From: Fragum whitleyi
Taxonomy: Eukaryota > Mollusca > Bivalvia > Cardiida > Cardiidae
DNA: 64,000 nt
Assembly: GCA_948146395.1 (NCBI GenBank)
Contig: OX411544.1
Coordinates: 88,192,132-88,256,131, forward strand
Direction of reading: 5' to 3'
Shown one piece after another: positions 10,190-21,378 of the stretch (positions are counted from its first letter, which is position 1; each line of letters begins with the position of its first letter). The position numbers and the translations under genes are program-made. The notes below the pieces were generated by a model. The model had not been told where the DNA came from. It was given only the letters and a program-made list of their open reading frames with translations, and searched no databases.

Positions 10190-12108
10190 GTATGTACAGA
10201 AGATAAAAGGTTTGTCCTGAGACTTTAAAAGATAAATAAAAAAATTCTGTTATGATTTTATATGACACAAGCTGTTCTGAAATAAGACTGGAATAGACCT
10301 ATGTTAAGTCTAAGCATCGGTGAGCTAAATGATTCTTCTAACCTTGACGAGGTTAAGATAAGCTTGTCTCAAACGACTTCGAGTAACAGTTTACGTGGCC
10401 TAAGAAATACCGAGTCCATATTCTCTAAAGTGACGTCATTATGATGCCATCTAAAAGGTGATCTCACTCGTGTGTAAGACAAGGATGTGTTAAAGGTTCG
10501 CTTAAAAGCCATGCTGATTTAGACTCGGTTATTATTATTTTTTTTTTAAAAAAGGTCGCGAAATGGAATATTTTTTCTCACTTTAACAACAGAAATATGC
10601 GATTTAATCCATCTTTATCTGTGAAATTGCAGAATAAATATGCTAGCGAAACACGTCCTTTCGCAATCAATGTGGTCGCTCTGTCCGACCGTTGAACGTG
10701 ACAAGCAATCAAGTTTGTAACAGAAAACAGAAGGGGAAATTAGCGATACGAGTAATAAACTTCGATTATAAAGATCGTTACAAAACAGCAATCATAAAAG
10801 AGAAACCAATTTTCACCAGCATGTCTGCTTCTTGTCAAATCGAGTATGAATGGCTGGGAAATTCGGTAAATGGGCGTTTTTTAAATATCATTTTGAAAAA
10901 CTGCACAACACTATATTTTACAGGAAAAAACTGAATTTTTAAGCCTTAGATAGACTTTTCTATGTCTTCTTTTTCCTTCGGCCCGAGTATTTTAGTAAGC
11001 AATATGTATTTTCTTATATCTAAACATATTGCAAAAAGTTTCCGGCTGAATACGTTATGTGCAATGCATTTCAATTATCCGCGGAAAACAAACTATAATT
11101 AATGATGAATTAATCATTTTATATTTTCATTGAACAGGCGCTTCGCCCTACCCCAACATCGCCCTAGCAGACCTGTATTACCTGTTATCAAATCATTACA
11201 GAATGGAAAAGCCCAGTAATTGTTCGGACGAATTGTAAGTATCCATTTTTAGCGATGTTCTGCTGTAAAAGCATGTATCAGCAAATGATAAGAAAGTGTC
11301 AGCAAATGATATGAATTTATCTAAATTACTTAAGTTCTTGAATAGAGTAATACCTATTCTACCAAAACAAGTGTGTCGATACTGATTTTATTCCATATCT
11401 GGAGATTTCAATACACATGTAAGTTACTTACATGACATAATACTTAAATAGAATTCTTTAAAAAAAATCATTTACTCTCTTCCTTAAAAAACACACACAG
11501 CATTTTTGCAGATTACTTAATAAATTTATGTAATATGCAAAGGGGTGTATAGATAACATTTTAGTTTTCGGGAAGTGAAAAACTCTCGAGGTTAAGAACA
11601 AACTGAAAACAAGCAGTATGTATGGGTATTATAATGTCGTTTATCGGTATACTTATGAAACATCATAAAGTACTAATATTTTGATGAAATATTACCAGAT
11701 TTCCAACATTAAAATTTTTATCGATTTATGTTTCCAAGAAATGCTGTTTCATAATTTCTTTAATCCTTATTTTTCAGATACATAATTATGCGACAGTGTT
11801 GGCTCGACAAACCGGAAGATCGGCCGTCTTTCACCGATTTACGTGTACAATTGGAACTACTTTTATTACGCGAGGGAAACTACCTAGAACTAGACAATAT
11901 AAACGTGCCGTTATCTACGCCGGAAACAAGTAGTGCGAGCCCGGTGTCCGACGACACGGCGTCTCTACTGGCCGCTCAGGCTTTACAACCTCAACGAAAA
12001 TCGTCGAAAGATGAGTTGACTGTAGATGTGTGTGTTCATGAGAAATCAGTGGAAAAACTATTAAAGCGTAAAGGTGATTTTGATGCCCACAATATAACAA
12101 TACTGTAA
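9934..12108 (+). CDS. Receptor tyrosine kinase, RET/FGFR type (C-terminal half, three exons)
   Basis: The exons 9934-10189, 11138-11234 and 11778-12108 splice in phase (256 + 97 + 331 bp) into 227 codons and a stop. They encode the catalytic C-lobe of a tyrosine kinase and a cytoplasmic tail. Seen directly: HRDLAARN catalytic loop, DFGLSRD, an activation loop with IYNDNQYKK tyrosines, [15 protein letters not shown], and CW...DRPSF. The MAIESL and [10 protein letters not shown] context recalls [13 protein letters not shown] recalls FGFR. By family knowledge such enzymes phosphorylate protein tyrosines at the plasma membrane after ligand binding. The N-lobe, transmembrane and extracellular exons were not found and may lie left of the window. 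Introns hold repeats, and a MITE lies 788 bp after the stop. Confidence 0.93.
10318..10545 (-). repeat. Dispersed repeat I in the kinase intron
   Basis: In reverse complement it matches 23940-24210 (CCTTGTCTTAC, GATGGCATCATAATGACGTC versus GACGCCATCATGACGTTC, GTTTGAGACAAGC). The copies are diverged and the boundaries approximate. Confidence 0.55.
10546..11137. other. Intron remainder
   Basis: Second part of the 948-bp intron 10190-11137. The ORF at 10692-10934 lies entirely inside it and has no splice sites; I read it as chance. Confidence 0.6.
11138..11234 (+). CDS. Kinase exon: C-lobe helices
   Basis: The acceptor is TTGAACAG and the donor GTAAGT at 11235. The exon encodes [19 protein letters not shown] and then [12 protein letters not shown], the region after the DVWSFG helix. 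It begins by completing the glycine codon and ends two bases into a leucine codon. Confidence 0.94.
11235..11777. other. Intron of the kinase gene
   Basis: 543-bp intron, AT-rich, with GTAAGT at the 5' end and ATTTTTCAG at the 3' end. No repeat family of this window was recognised in it. Confidence 0.8.
11778..12108 (+). CDS. Kinase terminal exon and C-terminal tail
   Basis: The acceptor is TTTTTCAG. The exon encodes [18 protein letters not shown], ending the kinase fold, then YLELDN. The tail of about 70 residues is rich in Ser, Thr and acidic residues ([17 protein letters not shown]) and ends in NITIL and TAA. The final TIL could be read as a PDZ-ligand-like end, but that is only a guess. 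Confidence 0.93.
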
Positions 12109-12895
12109 TTCGAAAACAAGTGATGATAGAGTGCAATAATTTGTTGCGACGCTGGTTATTGTAATTTCTAAGCATTCGTTGTGACCATTCTGTCGTGGGG
12201 ATCTGCAAACTTATCAAATATTCATATACAATCATTGTGCCATATCACATACACGTATATGTACGTGCATTTTACTTTTTTTTCTTTTTTCACGAAAAAG
12301 TTGTAAACATGTTATCATACATGTACTAGGAAATGGATATTTTATTTCTCTTTTCATTTGAGACAAATGAGATTTAATTTAAGAAAAGCTCAATGAAGAG
12401 GTTGACTATCAATGGTATTGCCTTTCTTAAAAGAAAGGAGACGCTAAAGCATATCTCTATTAAATGTGGGCATTTCATCGAACAATGGTGGTCATTTTAA
12501 GGAAGCATATCATAACTTTTCATTATCTGGTATTGTGTTATGTGAGATGAGAGACAACCATGGTTATATTGGACAGATTAGAGTGTCATTTGGTGATTAT
12601 TGAATACGGGTAAGGTTAATTAAGATTTCGACGAAGTTGGTAGTAAATTATTAAGCAAGACGTTGTTCCTGTCCTTAAACGTTATTTTTTATCGCGGGAT
12701 CTAGTGTCACACGTGTATTGAAGAGCCGCCTATGGTTCAGTTTCAAAGCTTATCAAATGGTTCTGAGCATTGTGATTTTTAACCAACTCAGTGCATATCT
12801 AATAAGGATTTTACTCGATATAGTGGCTCAGCATCTTGTGGGCATCTTGATAGGACGTATTTAGAAATATGGTTGGATGAAAGGAAGACCTGGTA
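12109..12895. other. 3' flank, probably 3' UTR
   Basis: No AATAAA was noticed close to the stop. The nearest clear one is at 13401-13406, beyond the MITE. If it is used, MITE-B 12896-13293 would be transcribed within the 3' UTR. Confidence 0.4.
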
Positions 12896-13293
12896 CAGTT
12901 AATAACATCGTGAAATTGACATTATTCTCGATCAATACCATTCGTTCAGCGCTCCAATCATTTATTCCAAAACGCTCACTCAGACCATGCAAAAACGCTC
13001 CAAATTCGTTTAAAACTAACCTAATTCGATTAAAATGTTCAACATTTTATAGGAACTTGTCAAAATATTCCTCGATTATTGGCGTCTTATTTGTTTGTGA
13101 AGACACACAAATTGGAAAAATGTAGACTTTTTAAAAGGGAGGTAATAAATATTGCTAATTTCGTCCAAACTGGACGAAATTATCGGTATTGGATTGCATC
13201 CCTTAAATTTCGTTCAAACCTCACTCCACACGCTCATTCAGTATCATTCCAAATTCATTTCAAATTCGCGTCAATTTCACAATGTTATTAACT
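12896..13293 (-). mobile_element. MITE-B, near-complete
   Basis: Starts CAGTTAATAACATCG after TA and ends AATGTTATTAACT. The hairpin tip is TTTCGTCCAAACTGGACGAAA, fully paired. It lies downstream of the kinase stop codon. Confidence 0.88.
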
Positions 13294-13909
13294 CTTCAAG
13301 GATCGTCAAACGTTTGGACTACTGCGTCTGACATTACAACTTGAGTGGTAATGATGGGTATAAGGTACCAGTTTTAAATTCAAAGAAGAATTTATGATAG
13401 AATAAAAGAAATTATGTTGAAGTTGACTCCACATAATTAAGTACGTTTTCACCGAAACGTTGAGGCAAACGTTATTTGGTAATGTTTCTAGAATGTCTAG
13501 AACAGTTCAAGTGAACGGACCAGAACTTCACCATTTTGTTTTCAGTGATTTGTGTTTTTGAATTGTGTTGCATTAGTTATTGTTATTTATATTGAATCGT
13601 TAAAGGTGTATATGTATTACGTACTTCACAAATAATCAGTTCATGATTCGTGTTACATGTTTTGTAGCTGATCCCTTAAAAAATATCGAAATAGAATGTG
13701 ACCATTTTCTTCCAAAACCCATCAAATGTATGATTAACCTTATTGCTGACAGGCAGTTGTTGAATGCTTTATACAATAAGGTGGCGTATAACGTTAAGAG
13801 CAGAACAGAACAGAACTGGTCAGGGTTTTTATTCAAAAGATCGGTAAAAGTTATACAACACACATATTTACATATTTCACATATAAAATCAAAAAGCTTG
13901 AATTGGTGA
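13294..13909. other. No gene seen
   Basis: The span 13636-13909 is open on both strands (75 and 88 codons). Neither translation looks like a known protein. AATAAA occurs at 13401. Confidence 0.4.
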
Positions 13910-13913
13910 TTAA

Positions 13914-14349
13914 AGCCCCCGTCTGCGTTAAGAGTAAAACAATCTCTATTTTGTGAATATCATTTGAATAATTATTCTTGATTTAGTATAAAAAGGATGA
14001 GTTACATAAAAATACAAATCATTCGACAAACGACGGCTTTTTCGGGAAACATATTATATGCCGTATATAGTGATATATGTAAATGAGATTTTGGTCACGT
14101 GGAAAACGCCCACGTGTAGGAGCAGTAATGCGCTCTATTCAAATTGAAGTCCGAAATATTGCGGGCCATACATATTTATCAAGTAAGGCCTATATTTAGA
14201 TCATCAGATCATAATCATTTGCATTGCCAAATATTGGAATGTCAAATTCAAGGCAATCTTTGAGAATAAAAGTCTAGTTTTTGTGTACCTAGTCGATTAA
14301 ATTAATTATCTTGTGTTTTTGGAAACGTTCACGAACACACACGGGGGCT
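13914..14349. mobile_element. 436-bp TTAA-flanked MITE (piggyBac-like target)
   Basis: TTAA lies at 13910-13913 and 14350-14353. The ends AGCCCCCGTCTGCGTT and AACACACACGGGGGCT are inverted repeats with few mismatches. There is no transposase ORF. The interior is AT-rich with CACGTGG/CCCACGTG near 14096-14116. Confidence 0.8.
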
Positions 14350-14353
14350 TTAA

Positions 14354-14730
14354 ATGTCATTTTGCTTTACAAGTAGATGCACAAATTTAAGTGCGTAATC
14401 TTTTTTGTCTATATGTGTGCAGACAAAAATGACCTTCGAACACCCAATCAAACTAGCGTATCTATGCCATATTCGTTGAAAGCCATTGTGATGCTATGAA
14501 TAGCAATGAACGTTTTGTCTTTTGATCCAAATGAGAAATATAAGCATTGAAACTTTTCTTTATATATTTTGTCTATATTTCCTTCTTTATACTGCACTTT
14601 TCCGTTTAAAAGTTTACACGCTTTAGGTCATCTTGAAATTACCTTTTCATTTAATTTGAATTTGTAAAGAAAACTAGTATTTGTTTATCTTTTTCGCGAA
14701 CATCGAACTGAACTTTACTTTGTAGAACAC
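14354..14730. other. No gene; hairpin fragment of family G
   Basis: TTTTTTGTCTATATGTGTGC AGACAAAAA forms a stem at 14401-14429. The surrounding sequence resembles the family G hairpin at 18285-18349. Confidence 0.5.
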
Positions 14731-14868
14731 GTATTGCATACATAAATATAGCACTGTCATCTATTAACCCAATGAGATTTTCGCTTTGAATGAGAAAGCA
14801 ACAACGGGCAAATGCTTAATACAACAAGTGCACTATGTGGATTTCTAGTAGATTTACTAGTGCATGTA
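14731..14868. repeat. Flank duplication at MITE 14869-15305, copy 1
   Basis: 138 bp from TTGCATACATAAATATAGCA to AGTAGATTTACTAGTGCATGTA. It repeats at 15306-15442 with about 95% identity. Its last two bases are the TA next to the MITE. Confidence 0.92.
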
Positions 14869-15305
14869 CAGTTAAAAACATCGTGCAATTGACATTTACA
14901 TCAATCATAACCATTCTAAATCGCTCACTCAGCGCTCCATCCAATCATTCCAAACACTCACTCAAACCATTCAAAAACGCTCAAACCCATTGAAAAACAT
15001 AGAATTAACAACGTCATTCAAAATAAATTAAGATAGAGAAAAATCGCGATTTCTATGACATAATTCAAATTGTTAGCGTCTCATAGGCTCTTGAAGGAAT
15101 CAAAAGCTATATACACAACTTGTATCTATATTTTATTAAAGGAAGGTAATCAATATCGCTAATTTTGTTCATCCTGAACAAAATTTGCGATATATGATTA
15201 CCTCCCATTAAATTTTCTCAAAGCTCGCTCTACATTCTCATTCAATTTCATTCCTAAATCATTCCATAATCATTCACCTTGTCAATTTCACGATGTTGTT
15301 AACTG
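14869..15305 (-). mobile_element. MITE-A, near-complete
   Basis: Starts CAGTTAAAAACATCG and ends TTGTTAACTG with TA on both sides. The hairpin tip is GTTCATCCTGAAC. It sits exactly at the junction of the 138-bp direct duplication. Confidence 0.92.
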
Positions 15306-15442
15306 TATTGCATACATAAATATAGCACTGTCATCTATTAACCCAATGAGATTTTCGCTCTGAGTGAGAAAGCAACAACGAGCAAATGCTGAATACAACA
15401 AGTGCACTGTGAGGATTTCTAGTAGATTTACTAGTGCATGTA
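15306..15442. repeat. Flank duplication at MITE 14869-15305, copy 2
   Basis: Second copy of 14731-14868, starting at the TA that closes the MITE. About 30 unique bases separate it from the next MITE, which is inverted relative to the first. Confidence 0.92.
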
Positions 15443-15473
15443 TGCTGCGTCATAAAAATGGATGTCCTACCTA

Positions 15474-15822
15474 CAGTTAACAACATCGTGAAATTGACAA
15501 GATGAATGATGTTTAAATGATTTTGGAATGAAATTGAATGAGTGTGTGGACCAAGTTTTGAGTGAATTTAATGAGAGGTAATCCAATATCGCAAATTTTG
15601 TTCAGGATGAACAAATTTAGCGATTTTGATAACATCCCTTATATAAATTTTGCATACAAGTTCTTTCGATAGCCTCCTAATTCTTCTAGAACCTATTAGA
15701 CGCTTAAAATTTGAATTATGTCAGTGAAATCGCGATTTTTCTCTATCAAAATTTATTTCGAATGACGTTGTTGATTCTATTTTTGATTGAGGCGAATGTC
15801 AATTTCACAATGTAATTAACTG
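15474..15822 (+). mobile_element. MITE-A with an internal deletion
   Basis: TA at 15472-15473 and 15823-15824. It starts CAGTTAACAACATCG and ends AATTAACTG. The GAGTGAGTGTTTGGAATG to GAGCGATTT block, about 80 bp, is missing. Confidence 0.9.
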
Positions 15823-16018
15823 TACCTAATGTACATTTAAAACATGCCATCCTTATTTATTCTTTCTCTTTTCGTTTTCAATGTTACTTTTTCGGACCAA
15901 AAAGAACAGAATTTGGAACAAAAATGTAGTCTATCAAACTTAACTCGAGACTGATTATTTTGGGAATAATCCAGCGTGAAGTTGACCAAACTAAAGCAGC
16001 ACATGTGTCATAAATAAA

Positions 16019-16838
16019 CTCAGTTCCAAAAGAAAGTGTGCACTTTTAAAATCAAATATCTCAGAAGTTACACCATTTACCGTCGCAAAATTTTGCATCA
16101 CAAATCTCGAAACTACTGAATCTCGATTCTTCTCGAAAGAAAGCACAAGACACTCAATGCCTTTTGCCCAGAAGAGAATCTATGCTTTTGTGCGATTTGC
16201 TTGTACAACCTACTGTAGATGAATAATTATTCTGGAATCACATTTATTCCAATTTTTGTGTCCTACCTCACAATAAATTCAAATATGAATGTCAATTTTA
16301 CACCATGCAACAAGGAACTTTGACCAGCAAATGTTGAGGTTGGGAAAATAGAACCCTATGTGAAGAAAACTCCAAACAAAATGAAATAAGCATTTGTGTA
16401 CCAATAGAAACCATATTTATCCACTTGAAAGCCCTTTTTGTGTACCAATGCACAATGAAGACCGCTATTCCACTGTTTGATCTGACCTAACTCGCAAATC
16501 AACGTGTAAATTTCTAACGTTAACGGAAATGTAACGTCTATATGTAAAACCAAACTTATGCTCGGAACTGTTAGGGGGTCCCTAGTCAACCTCGGAAATG
16601 CTATTTCAGCAAAGATAATATAGTATAGAAAGGAAATGTCAGATGTGCAAAACTGAACATCGTATGTGCTGACCAAAAGTCCGCAGTATCCGCAACGTAT
16701 CGAAATCGGATTTCATACCTAGTTTTCGAAGGGTCATACCTAAAATATGAAATAATTTTACAAGCGAGAGTTCATTCAACTTTGTAAAAAATAATAAATA
16801 TCAAAAAGTGGAAGTGCACTTTCTCTTTTGGCACTAAG
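16019..16838. mobile_element. 820-bp TIR-bounded DNA element, no transposase seen
   Basis: CTCAGTTCCAAAAGAAAGTG at the left faces CTTTCTCTTTTGGCACTAAG at the right. The pairing continues past GTGCACTT on both sides. The right end is followed by TA. The 106-codon - strand ORF at 16356-16676 inside it is not recognised. Confidence 0.6.
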
Positions 16839-17697
16839 TATATCACATTCGGAACACCTCTCAGCCAATGTAACGATCAACCTCGGATGTACATAGACGG
16901 ACTATTTTGAAAATTACGGGAAAACCTGGAAGAAACTCTACGACGTCAGTTTTTTTTTTTTTTTTTTTTTTTAATCGAGACATTATCACTCGAAATTTTG
17001 AGTTAAAACATTTGACGTCGCCAACGCTACTCGAAAAAGTCAAGGAAGTGAAATCTTTGTTTCGTCAAACAAATTCTTATGATTCTACATGTACATGTTA
17101 TATAACGGATTAAAACGTTTAGTTTTTAGAATGCTTCGATTTTAAAGCCTCATTTATACCCTTTCTTAAAAATATCATCTAAAGATCGTGCCTCCGGTTT
17201 AAGCACTAGTTTTTCTTTCACGGTTTCCGGCTAACAAAATTCACCATATTTTTACATATCAATCGGCCTGATATTCATCCTGGGTCTGTTTGAGTTTACG
17301 GAAATGGCTGAGGGATATTCCGAATGATGAATATTATTGACAATACCGTTGAATTGATATATGTTACCAACCTAGCGATTTAGCGACCATCTGGGTAGTG
17401 CGCAGTGTGTCGACCCTGTAGGAAAGTTTTATTTAATGCGATCTTCTATTGACCTCTGCTACCGTAGAAGCCGTGTTGCGATGTTGTAGACTGATTGATA
17501 TACAACTGATTTTTCATGGAGCGCTTAACATGAAGTGAGATCATATCATGCCGTCGTTTTTTGGGACATTTTGAGGCTGCAGATACGCTTTTTAGGTCCC
17601 TCAATCGAATTATAAAAGATCATATCTCGAGCTAGTTTTGTCGGGTTACAGTTTTCAGATTATATACATTTTTTTCTCTTTGGATTTTATAGTTCTA
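16839..17697. other. No gene seen; poly-T run
   Basis: A run of 22 T lies at 16951-16972. The rest shows no exon signature. Confidence 0.45.
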
Positions 17698-18134
17698 CAG
17701 TTTATAACATTGTGAAATTGACTTTCACCTCAATCAAAAGCATTCTAAATCGCTCACTCAGTGCTTCATTCACTCATTCCAAACACTCACTCAAACCATT
17801 CAAAAACGCTCAAACCTATTGAAAAATATAGAATCAACAACGTCATTTAAAATAAATTTTGAAAGAGAAAAATCGTGATTTCTCTGACATAATTCAATTT
17901 ATTAGTGTCTCATAGGTGCTTGAAGAAAAAGGAAGCTATGTATAGAACTAGAATGCATATTTTATTAAAGGGAGGTAATCAATATCGCTAAATTTGTTCA
18001 TCCTGAACAAAATTTGCGATATAGGATTACCTCCCATTAAATTCATTCAAAACTCGCTCCACACACTCATTCAATTTCATTTCTTAATAATTCCAAAATC
18101 ATTCACATTGTCAATTTCACGATGTTGTTTACGG
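17698..18134 (-). mobile_element. MITE-A, near-complete
   Basis: Starts CAGTTTATAACATTG after TA and ends GTTGTTTACGG before TA. The hairpin (TTGTTCATCCTGAACAA) is intact except one mismatch in the stem. Confidence 0.9.
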
Positions 18135-18284
18135 TAGTATTGTTTTACTAGCGGTATTTTGTGTTCAACGCCAATTTTTTCGGGGAGGGGGGACCACTCG
18201 ATTATTACTATTATCGAACGCGGGGTATCAAAATACATTTTACACGTTATTGACAATCATTGTTTTATAGATCCACAAGTTTAA

Positions 18285-18349
18285 GTGAGTGATCAAAGGT
18301 CAAGTTTGTCTATACCTGTATAGACAAAATTGACCTTTGATCACTCACT
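18285..18349. repeat. Family G hairpin, near-perfect
   Basis: TGAGTGATCAAAGGTCAA then GTCTATAC is mirrored by GTATAGAC then TTGACCTTTGATCACTCA. Related hairpins occur at 14388-14450 and about 31990-32090. Confidence 0.85.
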
Positions 18350-18489
18350 CAAAATTGCGGAACTATACATCGTTTATTTTTATTTTTTATTTTCTATTTT
18401 CATTTTTGAATTTAAATATTCTTTATCTTTTATTAATCTGTACGTTATTTACGCAGATACAAAAAAGCAATGTGTTACATAATTAACTA

Positions 18490-18690
18490 CAGTTAAAGAC
18501 ATCTTGAAATTGACACTCATTCCGATCAAAATCATTCTAAATTATTCACTTATCGCTCCATTCATTCCAAACACTCACTCAAATCGATCGACAACGCTCA
18601 GAAAACATTCAAAACATTTCGGAATCGTTCAAGATGATCAAAATTTATATTTCAATTAGATCAGTTTATTTAACGATTCAAATGGTGATG
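18490..18690 (-). mobile_element. MITE-B, left half only
   Basis: Starts CAGTTAAAGACATCTTG after TA and runs through CTCATTCCGATC and GGAATCGTTCAAGATGATC. It breaks off before the hairpin. Confidence 0.75.
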
Positions 18691-18972
18691 ATTAGAGCGT
18701 TTTGAAATTGTCCCTCGCCTGGCACACAAGTGAGCATGCAAAATAGGAGCCATGTTAAATATTCGTGAACTTTTTATCATTCTAAAAGTAGGACAGAATT
18801 CTTCACCAGATCATGTTTATTATGGACTTATAAAGTATGTTATGTATTGAAATAAAATATTCGATTATTTGATTTGAATGTTTTAGTATTATATTTTAAC
18901 CATCGGCTTTCAAATGACTCTGAAATTACGACCATCAAATCCTGGTTGTCAACAAATGGCCCGATATACGTA

Positions 18973-19358
18973 CAGTTAACAACATCCTAAGATTGACAAG
19001 GTGAATGATTTTCGAATAATTTTGGAATAAATTGAATGTGGGGTGTGTTTTTGGTGAAATTAAAGGGGAGATATCAAATATCGCTTATTTTGCTCAGGAT
19101 GAATAAAGTTTGCGATATTTATTACCTCCCTTTGATAAAATATGCATTTGCAAGTTCTAAACATAGCTCCCCATTTCTTTAAGAACCAATCCGTCGCTTA
19201 CAATTTTAACTATGTTTGTAAATTCGTGATTTTTCTAGCCATTTTTGTTTTCGAATGTAGTCGTTGGTTTTTAACTTTTTATGGGTTTTGGAGCGTTTTT
19301 AATGGTTTGAGTGAAAGTGGATTGCATGATTTGGGCGCAAAGCGAGCGTGTTAGTTGT
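18973..19358 (+). mobile_element. MITE-A, diverged, 3' end lost
   Basis: Starts CAGTTAACAACATCC after TA. The hairpin lies between GGGGAGATATC and TTACCTCCC. It degrades into family K sequence at GCGAGCGTGTTAGTTGTA. Confidence 0.8.
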
Positions 19359-19560
19359 ATCAAATCCCTTTGCATATATCTGGCCCTACAACCGTTAAGT
19401 GGGTTGCAATCGGGAACCCTCTACGATTCTCCGGAATAGAAATTGGGAATAATGAGGGCGCAGCCATGCAAGCGCGTCATATCGCGTGTGAATTATATGG
19501 CGTCACAAACTTTGAATTTGGCGAATCAAATTTGATAGCAAACGCAGTTTTTTGCTGAGA
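19359..19560 (-). repeat. Dispersed repeat K, copy 1
   Basis: In reverse complement it matches 26040-26230: ATGACGCGC, GCATGGCTGCGCCCT, then GAATCGTAGAGGGTTCCCGA. It also carries GCGCGTCATATCGCG, which recurs inverted near 46770. The 67-codon ORF here is therefore repeat-borne. Confidence 0.65.
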
Positions 19561-19688
19561 TTCGATTTCAAATCATAATATGCCCAAATGATTACTTAAG
19601 ACGATCGGAAAGCATTAAATAAATTTGTATTTCTTCAAGCGTATTGACCATAGTAACACCAAAAGCCTATCGTCGCCACGGTAACATA

Positions 19689-19745
19689 CAGTTAGTTACA
19701 TCATAAAATTGACGTTCATCTCAATCAAAACCATTCTAAATCGCT
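19689..19745 (-). mobile_element. MITE left-end fragment
   Basis: CAGTTAGTTACATCATAAAA after TA, through CATCTCAATCAAAACCATTC. It is cut at AATCGCT, shortly before the tRNA-like sequence. Confidence 0.75.
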
Positions 19746-19780
19746 AAATCTACAGCGCGAAACACAATTAGTTTGTTAGT

Positions 19781-19864
19781 GTGCCAACCCGGGAACGTAA
19801 CCCACGCGATCGACTTTCAATTGTTTTCAAGTCCGGTGCTCTACCGACTGAGTTAATCAGGCTG
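19781..19864 (-). mobile_element. tRNA-like relic or SINE head
   Basis: On the - strand TTAACTCAGTCGGTAGAGC is a good A box, and GGTTACGTTCCCGG is a degraded B box. A TGA anticodon-like triplet occurs in ACTTGAAAAC. The acceptor stem does not close, so this is not a functional tRNA. Confidence 0.5.
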
Positions 19865-20367
19865 AAAAACACTTGCTGAAACGATGGTGTTTGATAACAA
19901 AGACAACTTGTTTAGACTGTTCGGTGGTGGGTTTCCAAGTACAGAATTTGTAGTAAACGCGAATACATGAATCAAACAATTGCCTCCTTCATTGTGAGAG
20001 CATTGTCGATTATCGTCAGCGGATTGATTTAAATGTTAATGATAGGATTTCTACACGAATCAACCATTATTCTGCCATTGCAATTCTTCTATCAACTAGA
20101 AATGATCTCCATCTGAGAATTTGATGCCGAAGTCCATTAAACTGGATAAGGTTAATCTTGGAACATTTTCAGAAACATACGCCCCAGCATGTTTCATATT
20201 ATTTATTTTAGTCGTAAAGATTAAAATGATATGTTCATAATAACCGAAATGTATCCGACCGATTTATTCTGAAATAAAGGTGATTTGGGGAAATATACGG
20301 AAGCATGTATCTATACCCCCAAAATGATGATACAAAGTGGTCTTCACCGACTCATACGCCGCATCAG
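19865..20367. other. No gene seen
   Basis: No repeat or exon recognised between the tRNA relic and the family F element. Confidence 0.45.
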
Positions 20368-20498
20368 CCCTATGTTCAGGATGTAAAAGCGTTTCGCGAG
20401 CGCTTTGAGATGGTATCCTACTTTGCACGTGTACACACGTGCAAAGCAAGGTTACATCTCGAAAGCGCTTCGCTAACATTTTCATCCTGAACGCAGGG
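20368..20498. mobile_element. Foldback family F copy
   Basis: CCCTATGTTCAGGATGTAAAAGCG faces the inverted TTTTCATCCTGAACGCAGGG. The inner stem has TTTGCACGTGT/ACACGTGCAAA. It forms a nearly continuous 131-bp hairpin. Relatives lie at 3768-3908, 62010-62076 and near 54366. Confidence 0.8.
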
Positions 20499-20658
20499 CA
20501 GATCTCATAGATTACGACAATAATCATTGATATACCACACGTTTCAACTCGGGGATATCGCCATTTCAGGATACCGTTCATGATTTGAGCACATAGATAT
20601 GTATGCATATGCAGTTAAGACTTGAAAATTAAAGTCTGTCTTGCATATCAAAGCATAT

Positions 20659-20738
20659 CGCCAAATTAACGACATCAAGTCTTTATATATCACGTCATGA
20701 TGACGTGATATATAGAGATTTGTGACGTAAATTTGGCG
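20659..20738. repeat. 80-bp palindrome
   Basis: CGCCAAATT ... ATATATCACGTCA pairs with TGACGTGATATAT ... AATTTGGCG around a TGA centre. Confidence 0.8.
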
Positions 20739-20912
20739 TCCTGTTATGTTTTGCGCGGCGTTGAAGACTGTATTATGTCATCATTCGAGGGGTGGGGAGG
20801 GGGTGTACATACACGCTTCCGTAAACATCCGAAAGTTTTGAGTAAGTAACAAAACTTTTGTCGCCCCGACGAATTAATAGATCGCTTTTGTCAGTTAAAG
20901 AATCATTTGATA

Positions 20913-21318
20913 CAGTTAATCACATCCTGAAATTGACATTCATTCTCGATCAGAACCATTCAATATCTCTCGCTCAGCACTCTAATCATTCATTTCAAAC
21001 ACTTTATCAAACAATTCAAAGGCGCTTTAAAATCACTGAACAGATAAGATCAACAACTGCATTAAAAAAATGTAGCTAGACAAAATCGCAATTTCACTGA
21101 CATTATTGAAACTATAACCATCTGGTTGGTTTTTGAAGAAATGGGAAGCTACTTATGGATCTTGTATGCATATTTTTTAAAAGTAATACATATTACTATT
21201 TTTGTTCACCCCCCCCCCCCTTTCATTTCAACCAAAGCTCACTCATCTCACTTATTCAATTTCATTTCAAAATCATTTCTAAATCATTCACCTTGTCAAT
21301 TTCAAGATTTGTTAACTG
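20913..21318 (-). mobile_element. MITE-A with a C tract in place of a hairpin arm
   Basis: TA at 20911-20912 and 21319-21320. The left hairpin arm is reduced to AAAAGTAATACATATTAC and the right arm is replaced by a run of about 13 C at 21209-21221. Confidence 0.88.
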
Positions 21319-21378
21319 TAGATCGCTGGTCCCATTTTTTGAGCTCCGATACGACTCATCCTATAGATATTACATGTA

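Noticed and set aside
13636..13909. ORFs on both strands
   Set aside because: Simultaneous opening on both strands without protein-like composition suggests chance.
16356..16676. 106-codon - strand ORF as a transposase remnant
   Set aside because: It sits inside a TIR element but shows no DDE/D motif or known transposase words.
19355..19558. 67-codon + strand ORF with a protein-like look
   Set aside because: Its DNA recurs inverted at 26040-26230, so the frame is carried by dispersed repeat K.
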